39,818 nucleotides of DNA from Heyndrickxia acidicola (GCF_001636425.1 NZ_KV440954.1:1810-41627), one strand, 5' to 3'; counted from the first letter of the stretch, positions 15,345-23,223 are shown. The notes: a model not told the origin generated them from the sequence alone. Made by a program: numbers and translations.

Positions 15345-15524
15345 ATGAACGAGTTTAATAAAGCGTTAGATCAAGCAATTTCTTCCTTTTCAAAACTTAG
15401 CGAAGAGTGGGGGAAGCTAGATGAAAGTAATTTTGAGAAACTTAATAAAAAGTATCCTTTTGATAAGGACTTTACAGAAGTAATTTTAGATTTACTGGAA
15501 TGGAAAAAGGAAATAAACAAATAG
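15345..15524 (+). CDS. Small acidic protein after the methylase (59 aa)
   Basis: Behind AGAGGTGAAAA, a strong site. Predicted all-helical (NKALDQAISSFSKLSEEWGK, then FTEVILDLLEWKKEI). It is co-directional with the methylase, 29 bases downstream, and shares its terminator. It may belong to the restriction module or be a plasmid gene. Family not recognised. Confidence 0.55.
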   Translation: MNEFNKALDQAISSFSKLSEEWGKLDESNFEKLNKKYPFDKDFTEVILDLLEWKKEINK

Positions 15525-15532
15525 TAGTTTTT

Positions 15533-15560
15533 CGACTTCTTTTATGGAGTCATTTTTTTT
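15533..15560 (+). terminator. Terminator of the methylase operon
   Basis: GACTTC / GGAGTC stem with ATTTTTTTT after it. Confidence 0.7.
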
Positions 15561-15599
15561 ATGTTCTTTTTTAAGTTTGAATGTACCTTATTACAATCC

Positions 15600-15960
15600 A
15601 GATTGACCGCTACCCACATAACAAGAACAAGGGATTGGCTACTATAAAAGGGGAAGGGATAACAATCCACCAGAAAACAGCAGGGGCAATAAGGAGGCTT
15701 TATTGTATGGCTATGATAGACAAGGCAACTAGTAAAGCAGCGTATTACCAATACCCCGCACCCTCACATACAGCCATATAGCACCGATACAGGCAAAGGA
15801 ATACGGATGGGATAGACAAGGGGGGCTAACGCATACCACTAGAATGCCACACGAGGGCAACAGGAAAGACAGCAACAGAACAATGAAACAAGCGAATAAA
15901 GAAAAATAAATAACAATGATAGATAGACAAACAGCTATTTCATAAGACTAACACAATATC
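15600..15960. other. T-poor, A-rich non-coding tract
   Basis: Plus-strand T content falls to about 11% in 15721-15900 (20 of 180 by hand count), with only 3 of 60 in 15841-15900, while A is about half there. Two short open frames cross the tract (15581-15781, and 15736-15909 without a start), both with odd composition and no ribosome site, so I do not call genes. The bias makes the strand nearly unfolded. It could be a single-stranded loading or primer region, part of an origin, or an old repeat. Confidence 0.5.
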
Positions 15961-15994
15961 AGCGAGAATAGATGGTAGGGGGTATACAGGGGGA

Positions 15995-16018
15995 ACGGGG
16001 GTGTCACCCTCCCCCCGT
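15995..16018. repeat. GC-rich hairpin
   Basis: ACGGGGG (15995-16001) pairs with CCCCCGT (16012-16018), in a context of repeated GGGGG runs (15967-16001). No T-run. It closes the T-poor tract and may be part of an origin-like structure. Confidence 0.5.
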
Positions 16019-16092
16019 CTGGTGTTTACTAGTTATACACACTGGTTAAAAAACTTTAATGGTAATTTTTTCTAAATTAATTTATACTAACA

Positions 16093-16419
16093 TTACCTGA
16101 GTTTAATATATCCCCCTGCATTGGGCCTTTCATTATGGCCCCGGCCGCCCTTACGTCTTACCGTATTTTGAATGGTCAATATCCCTAATGCTTTGTCCTT
16201 CCTCAGCATACGTTCAAATGTTGATCTGCTAACACCGAACCCTTGCAGCTTTTCATTAATCACTTTTTTTAATAGAGTTCCTATTTTAGCGTTAGCCACG
16301 CCAAAATACTTAGCTGAGAACCGCACCAACCTTTTAAAGGCGATAAGTTCTCCTTTGGTGAACTTCTCTTTATGTTCCAGCAAAGACATTTCTATGTTGG
16401 TATTATTGTCACCGATCAC
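16093..16419 (-). CDS. Winged-helix DNA-binding protein, hypothetical
   Basis: A 108-residue protein with a helix-turn-helix region (GFGVSRSTFERMLRKDKALGILTIQNTVR) and a basic Gly-rich ending (RRKGGRGHNERPNAGGY). It resembles the N-terminal domain of larger Bacillus plasmid proteins of unknown role, so it may be a short version. No clear ribosome site was found at the ATG. It is the last leftward gene before the T-poor tract. Confidence 0.55.
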   Translation of the reverse strand: MIGDNNTNIEMSLLEHKEKFTKGELIAFKRLVRFSAKYFGVANAKIGTLLKKVINEKLQGFGVSRSTFERMLRKDKALGILTIQNTVRRKGGRGHNERPNAGGYIKLR

Positions 16420-16498
16420 AGTGTATAGTGTAGGTTTGAAATAAAGATGTACCGTTTAGAAATAAGTTATACCGTGATTGAAAAAAGCTTTCAAAAAA

Positions 16499-16531
16499 AA
16501 CAACCCAGTTATTATCGGGTTGCTTTTTTTT
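16499..16531. terminator. Bidirectional terminator
   Basis: CAACCC / GGGTTG stem with A-run on the left and T-run on the right; it closes the leftward transfer operon. Confidence 0.8.
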
Positions 16532-16586
16532 GTTTCTTTTGTTTTGCCTTTTTAGTGAATAACAGCATCATCAGAAAATCAAACAT
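16512..16586 (-). CDS. Tiny membrane peptide at the end of the tra operon (24 aa)
   Basis: Starts at ATG 16586 nine bases after a perfect AAGGAGG. It reads MFDFLMMLLFTKKAK and then a lysine-rich tail, a hydrophobic segment followed by positive charges. The stop lies inside the terminator hairpin. The strong ribosome site and operon position are the main support. Confidence 0.45.
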   Translation of the reverse strand: MFDFLMMLLFTKKAKQKKQKKATR

Positions 16587-16600
16587 TTCATTCCACCTCC

Positions 16601-17032
16601 TTATTTTGCAATCTTCCATTCTCCATCTTCTTTAATTAAATAAAAAGTTGTTTTTTCTTTTTCTCCATAATTATCAATGACATTAGCATCAATGGTAGCT
16701 GATTGACCTTTAATCTTTTGTGTATTGGATAGCAGCTGAACAGATTTCGTTTTACTCGCATAGTCGGTAATAAATCCACCATATGATCCGTAATAGGCGA
16801 ATCCTCCATGTTCGAAAGCATCCAAAATATCTTTTGATACATATTTCTTTGATTCTTTTATCTGATCGTGTTTTGCTGCGTCGACAAAGGCTGTAATGAC
16901 TTGTGAGGGTGTTTTCTTAGTTGATTCTGAATGAATGGAAAGAGTGACAATGAGGGATAGGGCTATAGCAAAGCCCAATACAATTAAGATTAATTTCTTT
17001 TTCCCCATATTTTTCATTATGTTCAGGTTCAT
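16601..17032 (-). CDS. Membrane-anchored NTF2-like transfer protein
   Basis: A 143-residue protein: an N-terminal membrane segment (LILIVLGFAIALSLIVTL) and an outer domain ending ATIDANVIDNYGEKEKTTF and GEWKIAK, the pattern of NTF2-like domains (DUF4878 type). Such domains occur in VirB8/TcpC-like scaffold proteins. AAGGAGG precedes ATG 17032. It lies 14 bases after the VirB6-like gene in the same operon, so a role in the mating channel is likely. Confidence 0.65.
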   Translation of the reverse strand: MNLNIMKNMGKKKLILIVLGFAIALSLIVTLSIHSESTKKTPSQVITAFVDAAKHDQIKESKKYVSKDILDAFEHGGFAYYGSYGGFITDYASKTKSVQLLSNTQKIKGQSATIDANVIDNYGEKEKTTFYLIKEDGEWKIAK

Positions 17033-17046
17033 AAAGCTCAACCTCC

Positions 17047-17892
17047 TTATTTAGATACCATTTTGGATGCGGCATATTTGTACATTGTCATTTTAGATGC
17101 TCCACCAGCTAAACCTACGGCCGTCTTACCAGTTCCAGTTGAATAGAGGAATTGACGAATCATTCTTGGACCTTTCAGAACCACCACCATTAACCCAATG
17201 GCAAATAAGTAATCTTGTAACTTGTGGGTATCGGTTAAAAGGTTCAAGATGCACCATAATAGAGCTACCTGAAAGGCTTGAGAGAAAATAACGCTGATGG
17301 CTTCTCTCCACCATACAGACCATATTTCAAAGTTCTCGGTGATTAAACTAAAGGCTGCAAGAGGGGAAGTAACCAAGATGATAATGTATTCCCCCAGGCG
17401 TTGGATGTATTGAAGCCCTAATAAAAGGAATAGGATCACAATAATTAAAGCCATTAAACAAATTGTGATGCTTACACCACCAATATCCGTAAATTTTTCT
17501 AGGGCGGTAGTGGTCAATCCTTGATCTAAGAAGTATTGAACAATCGCATTGTTAAGTCTTAATAAAACTTCCTTTAAAAGCCACGGTGCGGCTGCTGAGA
17601 GCACAAAGGCGAATATTGTCTTTGCCAATACTTCTGGAATACTTCTGGATTCAACTCCTGCAGCATGATTTAACATAATTCGAATAAGTGACCAGGCAAC
17701 AAACACGATACATAAGGATGTTGAAAGGGAAAAAACGAAGTTATAAACCGTTCCGATTGAATGGTATTTCTCGAAATTCGTTGGTTTTAACATGAAGATT
17801 CCCAACCAATTAAAGGCTACATTCGCAAAATCGTGAACGAGTGTATGAATTAAATCCTGTAAGTACTCAATCGGGCTTTTAAAGATACCCAT
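17047..17892 (-). CDS. VirB6/TrbL-like channel protein
   Basis: A polytopic membrane protein of 281 residues with hydrophobic segments near 50-70, 90-105, 135-160, 165-185 and 205-240. The middle block (LGLQYIQRLGEYIIILVTSPLAAFSL) and the WWREA motif are typical of VirB6/TrbL-like proteins of Gram-positive conjugation systems, which form the inner part of the DNA channel. GGAGG lies ahead of the ATG. A promoter box at 17931 suggests it is also transcribed separately from the coupling-protein gene. Confidence 0.8.
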   Translation of the reverse strand: MGIFKSPIEYLQDLIHTLVHDFANVAFNWLGIFMLKPTNFEKYHSIGTVYNFVFSLSTSLCIVFVAWSLIRIMLNHAAGVESRSIPEVLAKTIFAFVLSAAAPWLLKEVLLRLNNAIVQYFLDQGLTTTALEKFTDIGGVSITICLMALIIVILFLLLGLQYIQRLGEYIIILVTSPLAAFSLITENFEIWSVWWREAISVIFSQAFQVALLWCILNLLTDTHKLQDYLFAIGLMVVVLKGPRMIRQFLYSTGTGKTAVGLAGGASKMTMYKYAASKMVSK

Positions 17893-17925
17893 ATTATTAC
17901 CTCCTATTTTAACAAATACTTTCTA

Positions 17926-17950
17926 ATTGTAGTATAATAGATTATTTAAA
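17926..17950 (-). promoter_or_regulatory. Transfer promoter box ahead of the VirB6-like gene
   Basis: On the minus strand TAATCTATTATACT (17931-17944) matches the dispersed box. It overlaps the end of the coupling-protein gene. Confidence 0.6.
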
Positions 17951-19826
17951 ATTTAAATGAGCCGATTAAATCATCGATTGATTCCGTATTTTCTTCTTTT
18001 GAATTCTCGGCAGGTTCTATTGGTTCAGAGGTTTCTATGGTTTCTTGCGGTTCATCTTCCATTAATAAATCTTCCTCGAATAGAAAATCATCCACCGAAA
18101 CCGATTTCTCATAATAAAATTCTTTGTATTCGCCCCGGTCTAGAACAGAGTAATGGTCTCTAGATACATCTTCCATCATCATTTTCTTGAAGTATGGGAA
18201 GGTATTAACCCATGCTTTGTTTACTTTCATAGGGTATTGACCTGATAAGAATAATAATTCTTCATCTTTCTTTAATCGCATGATTTCATCGGGTGTGATT
18301 AGATCACGGCCGATATAATTAATGGATTCATTTTTTGACGATGATTTTGTTGATTTTGAATTCGAACGATTCTTGACCCTAACCGTCGTTTTCCCGGCTA
18401 ATTGGCTAAAGTATTTAGCCGTTTCAAATTCATTAGCTTTCAATAGTAGGCGAATATCACAGTTATTAATGATTTCTTTTGATAGTTCTTTGCCGTATAC
18501 CTTTTCAAGTTGGGAAGTATCTTGAAGAACAATGGTTACTTCAATTCCCAGACTTCGAGTAGTGGAAAGCCTTTCTTCAAAGTTCGGTATCTTTCCGACA
18601 TTTGCGAATTCATCGAGTTCCAGTAAAACCTTTTTCGGCAGCACACCATAATTTAGATCGGCTAACCGATAGAGTTCTGAAAACATTTGAGAAAAGAATG
18701 TGGTGATTAGTGGGCGAAATTCATTGTCTGCTATTGGCATAATCACATATACAATCATCTTCTTTTTGCCTAAGTCCTCAAATAAAAAGTCATTACCGGA
18801 AGTGAAGGAACAAACATCTTCATATTGCCACGGATTTAAAGTTTGGTTCAGAGTTGAAAATACATCGGCTTCGGTCTTTTCTTGAAGTTTATCCATGGCG
18901 GACATATAAGCCTTTCTGACAATATGGGTCGGTTCAAAAGCTTCAAATAGTTCCCTTATTTGGTCAGTTGGTATTTGTGACAGAGCATATACACTCCCCA
19001 TATGCTGCATTTCATGTGGTAAAACGTGTTTTACATATAGAATCAGGGCTTGAAGGACAGAAGTTTGGGCCATGTTCCAGAAGTCTTTTTTAATCTTAGT
19101 ACCTTCCCCGGCGTTATTTACCATCGTGTCAGCTACCTTAAAGGCATCTGAATCCCTTCTTATATAATCGAAAAGATTGTACCGATCAGATATATCCCGA
19201 TTTTTAAAATTAATAAGGTGTACCTCATATCCTTGATGGCGTTTTGCTTGGGATGTTTTTTCGTACAATTCTCCCTTAGGATCGATAACCACTATTGATT
19301 TTTGGGTGTTATTCAGGATGTTTGGAATAATAATCGATTGTGTTTTACCTGCCCCAGAACCACCGACTAAAAGCATATTTCTGTTCAAATAGCTTTTATC
19401 ATGTTGAATGATGGGCTTTTTTTTGTATTGTCCTAAAATGGTTCCTTGTTGCTTGAATTGAATGGTTATATTGTCTTTATTAAAGATTTCAGAAGAATTT
19501 GCCCATCTGGAAGTTCCATAAGCCCCATACTTTGAAGCATCCTCATATTTATCTTCTTTTTGAAAGAGTACCTTCCCAGCTAAGAATAATGTTCCACCTA
19601 TGATAAAGGGCTGAATAAGGTGAAAGAGGTCATTCGATAAAGCCGATTCGAAACTTGAAATAGGGTGGCTCATATTCATTTGAAGCGTATCCCAATATTT
19701 CTGGAAATGGTAATCCTTAAACAGTTGAAAATCTTTTAAGACAGATGAACCGAGATATTCAGAAAAGAGGCCAACAGCACCACCAACAATAGCCGACTTT
19801 TTGATCTTTTCTTTAGTGATTTCCAT
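17946..19826 (-). CDS. VirD4/TraG-type coupling protein
   Basis: A 626-residue T4SS ATPase that hands the relaxase-DNA complex to the channel. There are two N-terminal membrane segments (about 10-25 and 70-90), Walker A GGSGAGKTQS near residue 155, Walker B LLELDEF, and the arginine and glutamine motifs (RLSTTRSLGIEVTIVLQD) that follow. The C-terminal tail is acidic (about the last 60 residues), as in many coupling proteins. ATG 19826 has AGAGGAC upstream and follows the relaxase stop by one base, so the two are coupled. It resembles TrsK/TraK of pGO1/pSK41. Confidence 0.92.
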   Translation of the reverse strand: MEITKEKIKKSAIVGGAVGLFSEYLGSSVLKDFQLFKDYHFQKYWDTLQMNMSHPISSFESALSNDLFHLIQPFIIGGTLFLAGKVLFQKEDKYEDASKYGAYGTSRWANSSEIFNKDNITIQFKQQGTILGQYKKKPIIQHDKSYLNRNMLLVGGSGAGKTQSIIIPNILNNTQKSIVVIDPKGELYEKTSQAKRHQGYEVHLINFKNRDISDRYNLFDYIRRDSDAFKVADTMVNNAGEGTKIKKDFWNMAQTSVLQALILYVKHVLPHEMQHMGSVYALSQIPTDQIRELFEAFEPTHIVRKAYMSAMDKLQEKTEADVFSTLNQTLNPWQYEDVCSFTSGNDFLFEDLGKKKMIVYVIMPIADNEFRPLITTFFSQMFSELYRLADLNYGVLPKKVLLELDEFANVGKIPNFEERLSTTRSLGIEVTIVLQDTSQLEKVYGKELSKEIINNCDIRLLLKANEFETAKYFSQLAGKTTVRVKNRSNSKSTKSSSKNESINYIGRDLITPDEIMRLKKDEELLFLSGQYPMKVNKAWVNTFPYFKKMMMEDVSRDHYSVLDRGEYKEFYYEKSVSVDDFLFEEDLLMEDEPQETIETSEPIEPAENSKEENTESIDDLIGSFKF

Positions 19827-19827
19827 G

Positions 19828-20493
19828 TTATCGTGTCCTCTCTTTGTTCTTTGCTTTCTTTTTGGCGAATTCCCTTTGGAATTCTTCTTGTTCAATTTCA
19901 CGTTGTAGTTTATAGAAAAGGTTATCTACAAATGATGTATCAATATTCAAATTTGGTGTCCTTTCATATTCATAATTTCGTTCCCTCGGGGGTGGATCAA
20001 TAGGGCGGAACATTTCTTTTGTTTTTTGGAATTGTTCACGAAAAAACTTCCTATCTTCATTTGAAATTTTGAGCCTATGTTCTACACCATCCCTATCTTT
20101 ATAAGCTGCACGAATGGCAACATGACAATGGGGGTGATCTGGATTCCTATGTTCGGCTGCTACCCATTGAAGGCGATACCCCATTTTGATTTCCCATTCT
20201 TTCATTACATGCCGGATCATCTTTTGATAATCGCCAGGTTCAAAACCTGACCTTTGCCATTCATCACCTGACATGGAGAAAAGAACTGTATGGATCACCG
20301 GAACATCTGGATGTTTAAGCCGTTTGGCTTTGAGTGATTCGATAAATTCATCAGCATCTGCATTATCCGAGTGTTCAGAGAACAAACCCAATGATTCTGA
20401 TTTATCTTCTCTTTCTCGAAAACCTATATACCGAACATGGGCGGCTGAATCGTCAAAGGTTGTAAGGTAACGATGTGAAGCGTAAGCACCCAT
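19828..20493 (-). CDS. MOBP-type relaxase
   Basis: A 221-residue relaxase that nicks oriT. HRNPDHPHCHV is the metal-binding three-histidine motif and AHVRYIGFRERE is typical of the N-terminal region of MOBP relaxases. The tyrosine nucleophile is probably in that region or in the ASHRYLTT segment. It lacks the helicase or primase domain of larger relaxases, and the C-terminal part is a charged helix. GGAG lies ahead of the ATG. It follows a promoter box of the transfer family (20513-20526). Confidence 0.85.
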   Translation of the reverse strand: MGAYASHRYLTTFDDSAAHVRYIGFREREDKSESLGLFSEHSDNADADEFIESLKAKRLKHPDVPVIHTVLFSMSGDEWQRSGFEPGDYQKMIRHVMKEWEIKMGYRLQWVAAEHRNPDHPHCHVAIRAAYKDRDGVEHRLKISNEDRKFFREQFQKTKEMFRPIDPPPRERNYEYERTPNLNIDTSFVDNLFYKLQREIEQEEFQREFAKKKAKNKERTR

Positions 20494-20512
20494 TTTTATA
20501 TACTCCTTTTGC

Positions 20513-20526
20513 AGTATATTAGATTA
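20513..20526 (-). promoter_or_regulatory. Transfer promoter box ahead of the relaxase gene
   Basis: TAATCTAATATACT on the minus strand; its first bases are the last codon and stop of the small membrane protein gene. TATACT is the -10 candidate. Confidence 0.65.
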
Positions 20527-20674
20527 ATTGAAGTGTAAATAAAATCATTGTTTCAGTAAATAATATATAAGAAGTTAAACCTAATATTGAACCCAAAAAT
20601 TTTATAGCTGAAATCCATTTTTTAGCCCATCCAATCGTAACAACAAGTGCTATCATGGAAAGAACTTTAATCAT
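20519..20674 (-). CDS. Small membrane protein of the tra operon (51 aa)
   Basis: Reads MIKVLSMIALVVTIGWAKKW and then a second hydrophobic segment (FLGSILGLTSYILF). Its ATG overlaps the stop of the upstream RHH gene (ATGA), and its stop codon is part of the next promoter box. Two predicted membrane segments fit an accessory of the coupling protein or channel, but no family is recognised. Confidence 0.6.
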   Translation of the reverse strand: MIKVLSMIALVVTIGWAKKWISAIKFLGSILGLTSYILFTETMILFTLQLI

Positions 20675-21153
20675 AAGATTTGCTCTTTTTCAGGTTCTTT
20701 CTTTTGTTCTTGATGGTCAGTTCTGGCGATCTTTCTAAGGTTGGAAACTGCCGGCTTACCGTTTCCAGAGAAAGTATACTGGTCACTCGGTCTTAATCGA
20801 TTGGGATCCAAAAGTCGTTTATCAAGGAAAGCTTCTAGAACATTTTCCATTCCTTTTAATGTTTGGGTATGGAAGACTGGAGCCGAATAAAGAGCTGCTG
20901 TTGCATCGACTTGTGTTTTGTAAATCATCTTTGCCAGTCGGTTAATTTGTTCATCTACTGCATTCTTTACGGCTTGTGCGATCCGTGGAGCGTAAAGATC
21001 ATCATAAAGTATTTGTCCATCTCGGGCAATATATTGTTTCATGAGTTCTTCCATTTCGGCGTTATGATTCTGCTTTTTCCGATTGGCGATTTTCTCAAAT
21101 TCAGCTAGGATACCTGCATCAATACGAAGATTTTTTTGTACTTTTGTAGCCAT
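20671..21153 (-). CDS. RHH-type relaxosome accessory protein
   Basis: A 160-residue protein with an N-terminal ribbon-helix-helix region (KVQKNLRIDAGILAEFEKIA, then AEMEELMKQYI), a helical middle and a basic tail (KIARTDHQEQKKEP). MobC/TraM-like proteins of this kind bind oriT and help the relaxase. The gene is the first of the leftward transfer operon, 130 bases from the oriT hairpins, behind AAGGAGAATATT. Confidence 0.75.
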   Translation of the reverse strand: MATKVQKNLRIDAGILAEFEKIANRKKQNHNAEMEELMKQYIARDGQILYDDLYAPRIAQAVKNAVDEQINRLAKMIYKTQVDATAALYSAPVFHTQTLKGMENVLEAFLDKRLLDPNRLRPSDQYTFSGNGKPAVSNLRKIARTDHQEQKKEPEKEQIL

Positions 21154-21239
21154 AATATTCTCCTTTCATTGGCTTTTTGATGAAATGCCATATTTCATGC
21201 TAATATTAAGGTGATAGCACTTATGTACTTTCTATATGC

Positions 21240-21253
21240 AGTATAACAGATTA
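21240..21253 (-). promoter_or_regulatory. Transfer promoter box, leftward operon
   Basis: Minus strand TAATCTGTTATACT. Downstream lies GTGCTATCACCTTAAT (about 21209-21224), nearly the same as GTGATATCACCTTAAT at about 23606-23621 near the rightward operon promoter. Confidence 0.65.
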
Positions 21254-21287
21254 AAGATAGCAACGCAAGATATAGTGATAGCATATT

Positions 21288-21425
21288 CAGACCATGCGGA
21301 GCATGGCTTTTACCCTGCTGGCTAGCAGGTTTATCTCCGCCACCCCTACCCACGGGTTCCCCGTGTGTTGAGGGAGGGGGTCACTTGCCGGGGCTTTGCC
21401 CCTCGGCTTCGCTGTTCTCTCGGGC
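21288..21425. other. Probable oriT: cluster of GC-rich hairpins
   Basis: Four hairpins in 116 bases: CCATGC-gga-GCATGG (21292-21306), CCTGCT-ggct-AGCAGG (21314-21329), CACGGG-ttc-CCCGTG (21351-21365) and GCCGGGGC-ttt-GCCCCtCGGC (21387-21407). It lies between divergent operons, next to genes for a relaxase and RHH accessory proteins, and is the GC-richest stretch of the transfer region. CACTTGCCGGGGC at 21382 is a possible nic region. The exact nick is not known. Confidence 0.65.
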
Positions 21426-21453
21426 TTTTATGTAGTTGTTTACATGGTTTTCA

Positions 21454-21467
21454 TAATCTAATATGGG
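21454..21467 (+). promoter_or_regulatory. Weak transfer promoter box
   Basis: TAATCTAATATGGG, a degenerate copy of the box, 30 bases ahead of the four-unit RHH gene. Confidence 0.45.
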
Positions 21468-21496
21468 TATATCAGAGCAAGGAAGGAGGAAAGGAC

Positions 21497-22162
21497 TTGC
21501 CAAAGATCAATAGAGGTACAACAACCAAATTAAGTATTCGATTGTCCGCAGGGGCAAGACAGAAGATTTCAAAGGCTGCTGAAAATCTCGGGATTTCATT
21601 AGCAGGAGTAATCATCTTTGAATTGACTAAGATATTAAAAAACCCTCCTTCATTGTCTGAAATCGAACAACTTGAAGAAGAAATTTCGTTAGAACGAAAT
21701 CATTTTGTAATGACGGTTAATGAAAAGTTGATGGAAAAAATCAATTCAATGGCAATAGATTATAATATGAGAAAAAATGTTTTGGTCGGTTTGATCGTAT
21801 CGAACCATTTTGTAAACATGGATGATCTGGAAGAAGAAAAAGACCTTCAACCAAAAAAGTTAATGGTACAGATCAATGAAACGCTAAAAAAAAAGATAAT
21901 GGAATACAGTGAGGAAAATTACATTCCTTTAGGTGCTATCATTGGTTATTCCATTTTAAATGGCCCATATGAAAAATTCCCAAAATATGAGGATGGGGAA
22001 GCTGAAAAAATCTTCATTAATGTTCCAGAGTACATAGGACAGATGGTGAAGGAAGGGGCAGAAGAATTAAATATCAGGGAACATTTCTATACAAGTTTAT
22101 GTATTTATAAACAGTTCATGGTTCCAAGTGGGAGATTCTTTGAATTAGAAAAGGAGCAATAG
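21497..22162 (+). CDS. Four-unit ribbon-helix-helix protein next to oriT
   Basis: TTG 21497 follows GGAAGGAGGAAAGGAC, so the longer upstream frame is rejected. The 221 residues hold four successive segments with a beta strand followed by two helices: 11-47 (KLSIRLSAGARQKISKAAEN), 69-106 (HFVMTVNEKLMEKINSMAID), 121-156 (KLMVQINETLKKKIMEYSEE) and 171-208 (KIFINVPEYIGQMVKEGAEE). The period is about 50 residues. RHH proteins normally work as dimers of one unit; this chain could form two RHH folds by itself. Its place beside the hairpin cluster suggests an oriT-binding or regulatory role. Name and family not recognised. Confidence 0.7.
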   Translation: MPKINRGTTTKLSIRLSAGARQKISKAAENLGISLAGVIIFELTKILKNPPSLSEIEQLEEEISLERNHFVMTVNEKLMEKINSMAIDYNMRKNVLVGLIVSNHFVNMDDLEEEKDLQPKKLMVQINETLKKKIMEYSEENYIPLGAIIGYSILNGPYEKFPKYEDGEAEKIFINVPEYIGQMVKEGAEELNIREHFYTSLCIYKQFMVPSGRFFELEKEQ

Positions 22163-22175
22163 ATGCTCCTTTTTT
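22149..22175 (+). terminator. Terminator of the four-unit RHH gene
   Basis: AAAAGGAGC / GCTCCTTTT stem with T-run, formed over the stop codon. Confidence 0.8.
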
Positions 22176-22252
22176 GTTTTCTAAATAATTCTATATTTTA
22201 CATTTATTTGTAGAGAAAATGGGGTACAATCTGTTTAAATGGGGGTGAAATA

Positions 22253-22723
22253 TTGAAATATTGGTTAGAAAGCCTTTGGAGCATGGATACTGCTAATAAA
22301 ATTACTTTCGTAGTCATAGGTTTTGCATTAAAGACCATTTGGGATATTGGAACTAAGCTATTTAAATGGTCAGGAAAAAAGCTTTATAGCATCACTATTA
22401 GCCCACTACAAAGGAAAATTAAGAAAAGTTATGGTGCCTATTCAGAACAACGCAAGTACAAAAAAAAGATAAAGCTAATGGAGAGAAAGAAAATACCTAT
22501 TCCTTCCTATTTCTTAGCAGGGAAAACGAAGAGCAGCCATCCAGAATTAAAAAGAATCTTTGAAATGATTGAAAGCGGAGAATTGGAACCTCCTATAGCT
22601 TATAAGTTATCAAAGATGTATGAAGAAAAGCCTGATTTACAGGTTTTCAAAGATGGATTTGATTTAGATATGAGCAAATCACCACCCCGTATTACTTTTA
22701 AAGACAACTCAATAGATAAATAA
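22253..22723 (+). CDS. Hypothetical membrane-associated protein (156 aa)
   Basis: TTG 22253 follows GGGGGTGA. The N terminus has one hydrophobic helix (ITFVVIGFALKTIWDIG), followed by a strongly basic region (RKIKKSYGAYSEQRKYKKKI) and a folded C-terminal part ending FKDNSIDK. No family recognised. It lies alone between the oriT-side genes and a shared terminator. Confidence 0.55.
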   Translation: MKYWLESLWSMDTANKITFVVIGFALKTIWDIGTKLFKWSGKKLYSITISPLQRKIKKSYGAYSEQRKYKKKIKLMERKKIPIPSYFLAGKTKSSHPELKRIFEMIESGELEPPIAYKLSKMYEEKPDLQVFKDGFDLDMSKSPPRITFKDNSIDK

Positions 22724-22752
22724 GCCCCAGATCGGCTCCAGGGCTTTTTTAT
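22722..22752. terminator. Terminator shared by convergent genes
   Basis: AAGCCC / GGGCTT stem and T-run after the rightward gene at 22253; on the other strand it lies just past the leftward gene. Confidence 0.7.
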
Positions 22753-23127
22753 TTATCTGCTTAAATCAGGGGTGATCGTGGGCTGCATTTTTTTCTGGAA
22801 CTCCCGATCATGGTTAATATGATCGTCAATCAAATTCTTTTTTAACTCGTCTTGTGGAAGAAAAGCGGTACGAGAATCAAAGTTCTTACTCATTTCTTTT
22901 AATTGATGTGGTTTCAAGTCGTTAAAGTTCTTTGTATAGGATCGGGCTTGATTCAGAAGTTTTTCTGCTTTGTCATAGTCCTTTATATAAGAAGATACTC
23001 GATTATATGGGAACCAGTTCTCTAAGTGTTTATCATATTGTTCCCTTCCTAAATAGTAGCCATTAGCCGATTTCATTACCTTTAAATCGCTGATTTCATC
23101 ATGTTCAAGTTGTCTTTGTTCTGCCAT
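22753..23127 (-). CDS. Hypothetical protein (124 aa)
   Basis: AAAGGAGG lies ahead of ATG 23127, so the longer frame to 23187 is not used. The product is hydrophilic and mostly helical (DYDKAEKLLNQARSYTKNF, DHINHDREFQKKM) with no cysteines. Its promoter carries the transfer box at 23163. No family recognised; likely a regulated accessory of transfer. Confidence 0.55.
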   Translation of the reverse strand: MAEQRQLEHDEISDLKVMKSANGYYLGREQYDKHLENWFPYNRVSSYIKDYDKAEKLLNQARSYTKNFNDLKPHQLKEMSKNFDSRTAFLPQDELKKNLIDDHINHDREFQKKMQPTITPDLSR

Positions 23128-23162
23128 CTTCATAACCTCCTTTAAATTTAGCTTCATTATAC

Positions 23163-23176
23163 AGTATATCAGATTA
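23163..23176 (-). promoter_or_regulatory. Transfer promoter box
   Basis: Minus strand TAATCTGATATACT followed by GTATAATGAAG, serving the gene at 22753-23127. Confidence 0.65.
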
Positions 23177-23223
23177 AAATGAATCACATAAATCTCATAT
23201 AGTGAATTTTACTCATAAAAAAG

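Noticed and set aside
15581-15781. 66-codon frame in the T-poor tract
   Set aside because: Its openness follows from T depletion (few TAA/TAG/TGA); no ribosome site. Kept only as a doubt in the tract entry.
15960-16020. G-run hairpin considered as the main oriT
   Set aside because: It is 4 kb from the relaxase gene and has one hairpin; the cluster at 21288-21425 is a better candidate, though this one is not excluded.
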